From Hofstenia miamia (Eukaryota > Xenacoelomorpha > Acoela > Hofsteniidae): 64,000 nt of DNA. Below the pieces are notes generated by a model. That model did not search any database. It was given only the letters and a program-made list of their open reading frames with translations, and had not been told where the DNA came from. This document shows positions 59,144 to 64,000 of the stretch, piece by piece. The translations under genes were made by a program, and so were the position numbers. The stretch covers positions 682,167-746,166 of the forward strand of contig CABFPE010000338.1 of assembly GCA_900660155.1 (NCBI GenBank). Direction: 5' to 3'. Numbering within the stretch: position 1 is the first letter of the stretch; every line of letters starts with the position of its first letter.

Positions 59144-59828
59144 CCCAGTAAAATGAAACTTACAAAACTTGCAAATATTTGCAAGTATTGTGCAAAAACT
59201 TTGCAAATCTTGCAAGATATAACTATTTGCAAAAACTTGCAAAGTACTTGCAAATAATTTGTAAGTTTTACAAGTATTTGCAAATATTTTGCAAGTTTTG
59301 TAAGTATTTTTTTGAAATATTGATCGCTACCTAAAATAATATAAAACGTTTTGAGGGAGACTTATATTGATATAAAACGTTGTAAGACGTTTTAATACAC
59401 ACATTATGAATTTTCTAAACATAATAATAATACAATTCTAGTCAATTGCTGAATGTCATCTAGTGCCAACCGATGGCATTGTAATGCATTTACTAAACGT
59501 TTGTTAAACAATTTTAAACCATTTCTAAATGTCTTCTATAAGCTGTTTCTAAATTAAACTTACAAAACTTGCAAATATTTGCAAGTATTGTGCAAAAACT
59601 TTGCAAATCTTGCAAGAAATAAGTATTTGCAAAACTTGCAAAGTACTTTCAAATACTTTGCAAGTTTTACAAATATTTGCAAATACTTTACAAGTTTTGA
59701 AATTTTGATCGGTACCTAAAATAATATAAAACGTTTTGAGGGAATCTTACATTGATGTAAATCATTGCAAGATGCTTTAATATACACATTATCAGTTTTC
59801 TAAACATTAATAATACAATTCTAGTCTA

Positions 59829-60181
59829 CAATGTAAAAATTTATTAGAATTTGGGTCAATTTATACACCTTGTTCTTCTAGCTATAAGGAAAAGGAAAAT
59901 TTCTTGAATAGTTCTTGTAAGCTGAGTTTCACATGAATAATGCGCATGCAAAAATATTAAAGCAAAAAAATTTCAGAAAATTATAATGTAACTTTATTGC
60001 ATGCCAGTAATGAACCTTTTGCAAATGGGTCAATTCGCCCACTTGGCCCTTCTAGTGCAAATCTCATTACTATGCTAGTTTTTGTTTAGATTTCATATAA
60101 ATGTAATTTTTACATTTTACAAATGATTAATGACAATATTTCTGAACCTTCTGAGTGCATTCTTTCAATTGTGAATGTTTT
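59829..60181. repeat. Direct repeat, copy 1
   Basis: About 350 bases nearly matching 62144-62481. Shared blocks include CAATGTAAAAATTTATTAGA, CCTTTTGCAAATGGGTCAAT and CTTCTGAGTGCATTCTT. An N ends the copy at 60182. Confidence 0.9.
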
Positions 60182-62143
60182 NAAATGTCTTCTATAAGCT
60201 GTTTCTAAATTTTTAAAATGCACATTATGAAAATTTTCTAAACTTCTAAGCCATTTCTAAGAGCCCCGTTTTTTCAATCATATCTAAATGTTTTATATAT
60301 TTTAATTAATGTTTAAAATGTTTTTTAATATTTCATATTTGTGTGGATATCCAAGTAAGTGAAACTTGTAAAACTTGTAAAACATAGAAGCGTACAAGTG
60401 TTGCTCAAAGCTTTGAAAACATGCAAGTGCTGTAAGTTGCAAAATCGATTGTTTTAAAAGTCATGAATTAAGTTTTCAATACAAACTGTTACATTATATG
60501 GGATTATGTGATTCTTGTAATGTTTAAAATGCCGATTTCCATGAGTTTTTTTTAATGTTGTAATCTATAATAGTCGAATTTTTTTGAATAAAATATACAA
60601 AATCATTGATGAATTATTTAAATTTCAGAGTCATAGTTTTTATTGCTTTCCAAAACCGTTATTTATAATAAAAACTATAGTTAACTAAGGAGTTTGATTA
60701 GCATATCATATATATGTTCTTCTCCGATCATGTCACAGACAATATTATTATATTGCGCAAAACGTCTTCATCAAAACAATTCGCATTATTTTTTCAGTCA
60801 TAGCAAAATAGCAAGTACACGTGAGTTCGTCTCAGACAGTCGGTAATGGAATTTTAGCACATTGGATTACTGGAAAATTTATCTATCTTATTGAAATTGA
60901 TAATAAAAAATAGTTTGGAAATTGTTATTTGGTGAAAGAAAAATGTGTTTTTGTCAAATTTATGAAGAAGTTTAATCACGAAAATTCAACATTTGTCCAA
61001 CTAGCGGTCTCAAAGATCAAAATGAGTCTGCAGCAGGTTAGTGATTTCTATGAGTTAAAACATTATTGGCATGTTGAAAACAGGGTGTTTTGCAATGTTT
61101 TTCTAAATGTTATTTTCCAAAATCTTATAGGGTTGTTCGAGACAATTATCAATAAAAAATTTAATTTTCTACGTCAATTATTATTACCAATCAATGATCT
61201 TAACGAATATAGATAGCTAAAGTTATATTTTAATAATTTTTTTTCAAGGAAATCTTGAAAATAAAAAGAGAAAATAAAAAGAACATCTTGTCTTCATGGG
61301 GAATACAATACAACTATCACCAGTTTTGCCTTAAGGGCTTATGCTTAGGCATCGGTTGGGAAACATTTCAGCCCAACCTGGGGTTGGATCATGCTGCTGT
61401 TTACTCTTAGATGTATTGCGCCGTGTCGTACACGTTATTTTATAATTGTTACAGTGGAAGAAAGCATTACTTTTGCGGACCAACGTTTTAATTATTTGTT
61501 TACGTGCATTAAAAGAAAAATGTATGTTGATAATTTAATAACTCAATGTTTGCTAGTATATGCATTTTATCAAAATTTTTGTACCTCGCAGCGATTCTAA
61601 GTAAGAGACTACAATGTCTTCAAAGTATAAAATGTTTTAGACCTCTAAAATATTTCTTTGTAAACATTTACTGCTAACTAGCCCTAATTCTAATAAATTA
61701 CTGTAAAACAACATCATTTTTCAATTAATATCGTCCACTTGTGTATGAAAAAAAATATTTTGGCCTATATTAAATAGACTATAGATAATGGTGTAAGAAA
61801 AACTTGCTTTGTGGCATTAAGACTTCCATGTCATGGAAAAATATGGTATTTTAGTCGAAAATTATATTTTTAAATCAAGTTTTATCTCCGAATATCTGCT
61901 ATCCAGTAAAATCTGATTAACAAGGTAAATTTTACCGGATTCCGGCACATCCCTAACTGCAACAGTAACAAGACAGTATCAATTTGTATAAAACAAACAG
62001 ACAGCTTGTGGACAGGGTCTTAGTATCACATATGCCATATGTATATAGATTACTTGTTATGTAGTGATTTGAACATGTATTTTTTGTTCGTTTTACAATT
62101 AGGAAAAAATTCTTTAAAGATATATAAAATAGTCAGAATAATG

Positions 62144-62481
62144 CAATGTAAAAATTTATTAGAACTTGGGTCAATTAACACACCTTGTCCTTCTAGGAAG
62201 CTTTCTATAATAGTTCTTGTGAGTTAAGCTTCAGATGAATAATGAGCATGCAATAATATTAAAGTAAAAAAATTTCAGAAAATTCTATTGTAAATTAATT
62301 GTATGCCAGTAAGGAATCTTTTGCAAATGGGTCAATTCACCCACTTGGCCATTCTAGTGCAAATCTCATTACTACGCAAGTTTTTAGTTAGATTTCATAT
62401 CAATGTAATGGAAATTTTACAAATGGTCAATGTCAATATTTCTGAAGCTTCTGAGTGCATTCTTGCAATTGTGAATGTTTT
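62144..62481. repeat. Direct repeat, copy 2
   Basis: Partner of 59829-60181 in the same orientation, 2.3 kb away. Differences are scattered substitutions and small indels, so the duplication is not recent. Confidence 0.9.
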
Positions 62482-63332
62482 ATATAATAGTTAGTGTTTG
62501 TTTATGTATTTCAATAACTAGTTTTCGCATTTTCAAAAAATGACATTCACATTACGCCAAAATGAGTGTGTTTATAGTTCGAAATTTATTAATTACAATA
62601 TTCAAGGATTACAGTGCAAGCTATGGTTTAATTCCGTTTGAGATTAATTACAACTCAATATTTTGTAAGCCATAAGTATGACGGCCCTTTTCAATATTTT
62701 AATTTAGGCTTTGGTTTTATACAATGCTATTTTTTAGAGCTTAAAAAGTATTAAAATATCCGACTTGCTCACTAAATCGAAACATCAAATAAATTTATTT
62801 ATTTGTACATTAATAATTGAAATCTTAGAATCTCGAAGTACACGATTCCCAAAAGAATCATAAGCATTGGAACCAGGACGTCTTGTTTTAAGTTTTAAAT
62901 GTTTATTATTTATTTAGGTATTAGACACTCTTCAAAAGAATGAAAACTCAACAATAAGACAAGACATTTGCATATTTTTGATTTTGTAAATGAAATTTGA
63001 ATATTTTGTTAGAATTTTTATTGAATAGTAAAAGATAAATATAACTTGCAAATTTTGCAGATACTTGTATAATTTTCAAAATTTTACACAATTATTCTAC
63101 AAAAACTTGCAAATATTTGCAGGTTACTTGCAAATCTTGCAGATATTTTGTAAAACTTGCATAGTTTTTTATAAATACTTTGCAAGTTTTTGCATAATAC
63201 AAATACTTTTCAATTTTTCAAGTTTCAGTTTGTTGGGTAACAATAAATCTAATTCTATAAAAGCATTCAACATTAAAAACCTGTTCTCTTGATGATCTGA
63301 TTGTGCACCTGCAATTGAGTACATGTATATAT

Positions 63333-63804
63333 CAGGGTTGGCTGATTTTAATCACTGATTATAATCAAGCTATTAAAATCGGATTATAACCGACATTTTT
63401 AAAAACAAAATCAACGGTTGATTTAGATATGTGGTTGACGCGGTTAAGCAGGCCTTTCACGTGCAAAATATTTATGACGCGTAAGCACGAGCGACTGATT
63501 TGTTGTGAAAAATTCAAATGCAGGAATTGAATGAACCACACTTGTGTGTTACATAAAGATACATTTTAAGATTTGTATAGTGTGTTGTACGTACGTGGCT
63601 AATGAAATGACCAGGATATTCTAATGAGGCTATTCTATATTCTATAATATGCTAATGATATTCGACCAGTGTTATCCCTTGTCGAAATTTCTTGAAAACA
63701 TTGAAAATTAGTTTTTCATTGATTATAATCAAGATTTAATTATTTTCTATTAAAATCAGTTTATTTGATTATAATAGAATAAAATCATAAATCACCCAAC
63801 CCTG
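63333..63804. mobile_element. hAT MITE with perfect 8-bp target duplication
   Basis: The left end is CAGGGTTGGCTGATTTTAAT and the right end (other strand) is CAGGGTTGGGTGATTTATGA. Both sides are flanked by GTATATAT, an exact 8-bp duplication, the hAT hallmark. Subterminal GATTATAATCAAG words occur in both arms (63355-63370, 63720-63735). 472 bases, no coding capacity. One of the youngest insertions in the window. Confidence 0.88.
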
Positions 63805-64000
63805 GTATATATACTTTGTACAGAAAATAAAACGATCCCAGTATGAAATATCAAACTGTATCACAAAACTATACAAAAGCTGTTGGGATGCTTTCGGAAT
63901 TCTTCAATCACATCATCTGTGGATAGGAGCGTCGCGAAGCTGGGGCCAAGAGGGCCACGGCTGTTGGTGATTGGTTGTTACCATGTAATCACACGTCGCA

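Larger units (their letters stand above)
59144..63237. mobile_element. 4.1 kb CCCAG/TA element with TTGCAA subterminal arrays
   Basis: The left end CCCAGTAAAATGAAACTTAC and the right end (other strand) CCCAACAAACTGAAACTTGA are imperfect inverted repeats, each preceded by TA. Both ends are packed with ACTTGCAAATATTTGCAAG-type words (59156-59310, 59556-59700, 63045-63200). The interior has no recognised protein. The frame 60929-61216 (95 residues, MVKEKCVFVKFMKKFNHENS and so on) is unassigned. The element has internal duplications (59156-59443 with 59556-59827, and 59829-60181 with 62144-62481), so it may be composite. Confidence 0.55.

Noticed and set aside
60929-61216. 95-residue open frame as a transposase
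   Set aside because: No catalytic or zinc motif recognised; kept only as unassigned text in the 59144-63237 element.

Overview
The window is AT-rich eukaryotic DNA. It has small exons with GT/AG borders, kilobase introns, and many decayed transposable elements (Penelope-like, LINE, hAT, Tc1/mariner, P/THAP, Ty1/copia and Polinton). This mixture fits an invertebrate animal; I cannot name the species from the sequence. Assembly gaps are a run of exactly 1000 N (18295-19294), a 4-N run (4573-4576) and single Ns, the one at 12809 lying at the edge of a tandem repeat.

The only host gene I can support runs on the + strand from before position 1 to about 38.5 kb. Eleven short exons (597-754, 1300-1416, 8718-8786, 9822-9974, 12171-12233, 27471-27618, 27880-27963, 28569-28658, 30400-30483, 36450-36587, 38308-38451 or 38495) have compatible splice phases and encode about 416 residues. 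The product is a long coiled-coil region resembling an inverse-BAR (IMD) domain, an acidic/Ser linker, a basic stretch, and most of an SH3 domain. I read it as a BAIAP2/IRSp53-family membrane-bending and actin-scaffold protein. Two neighbouring exons (28569-28658 and 30400-30483) are diverged copies of each other.

Mobile elements fill the introns. From 0 to 12 kb there is a CCCAG-ended MITE just upstream of an exon, a minus-strand Penelope fragment, and a hAT-like element (3311-6851) with a second Penelope fragment inside it. From 12.4 to 21.5 kb, one long intron holds a Polinton-type fossil and four copies of a CRE plus CCAAT-box cassette arranged as inverted pairs. A LINE fragment lies at 22.7-23.3 kb. 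LINE copies occupy 31.5 kb, 33.8-35.8 kb and 38.9-41.2 kb, with a small hAT-like element at 37.8-38.2 kb.

Downstream of the gene lie a Ty1/copia fossil with short LTRs (41.7-45.45 kb), a degenerate THAP-domain (P-superfamily) transposase (45.5-46.8 kb), a CCCAG element (49.3-50.2 kb), a minus-strand LINE (51.1-54.8 kb) split by a mariner that itself carries a hAT MITE, a GGGTCATTCC MITE (56.9-57.1 kb), a 4 kb CCCAG/TA element with TTGCAA repeats (59.1-63.2 kb), and a hAT MITE with a perfect 8-bp target duplication (63333-63804). Most of the rest is unassigned AT-rich intronic or intergenic sequence.
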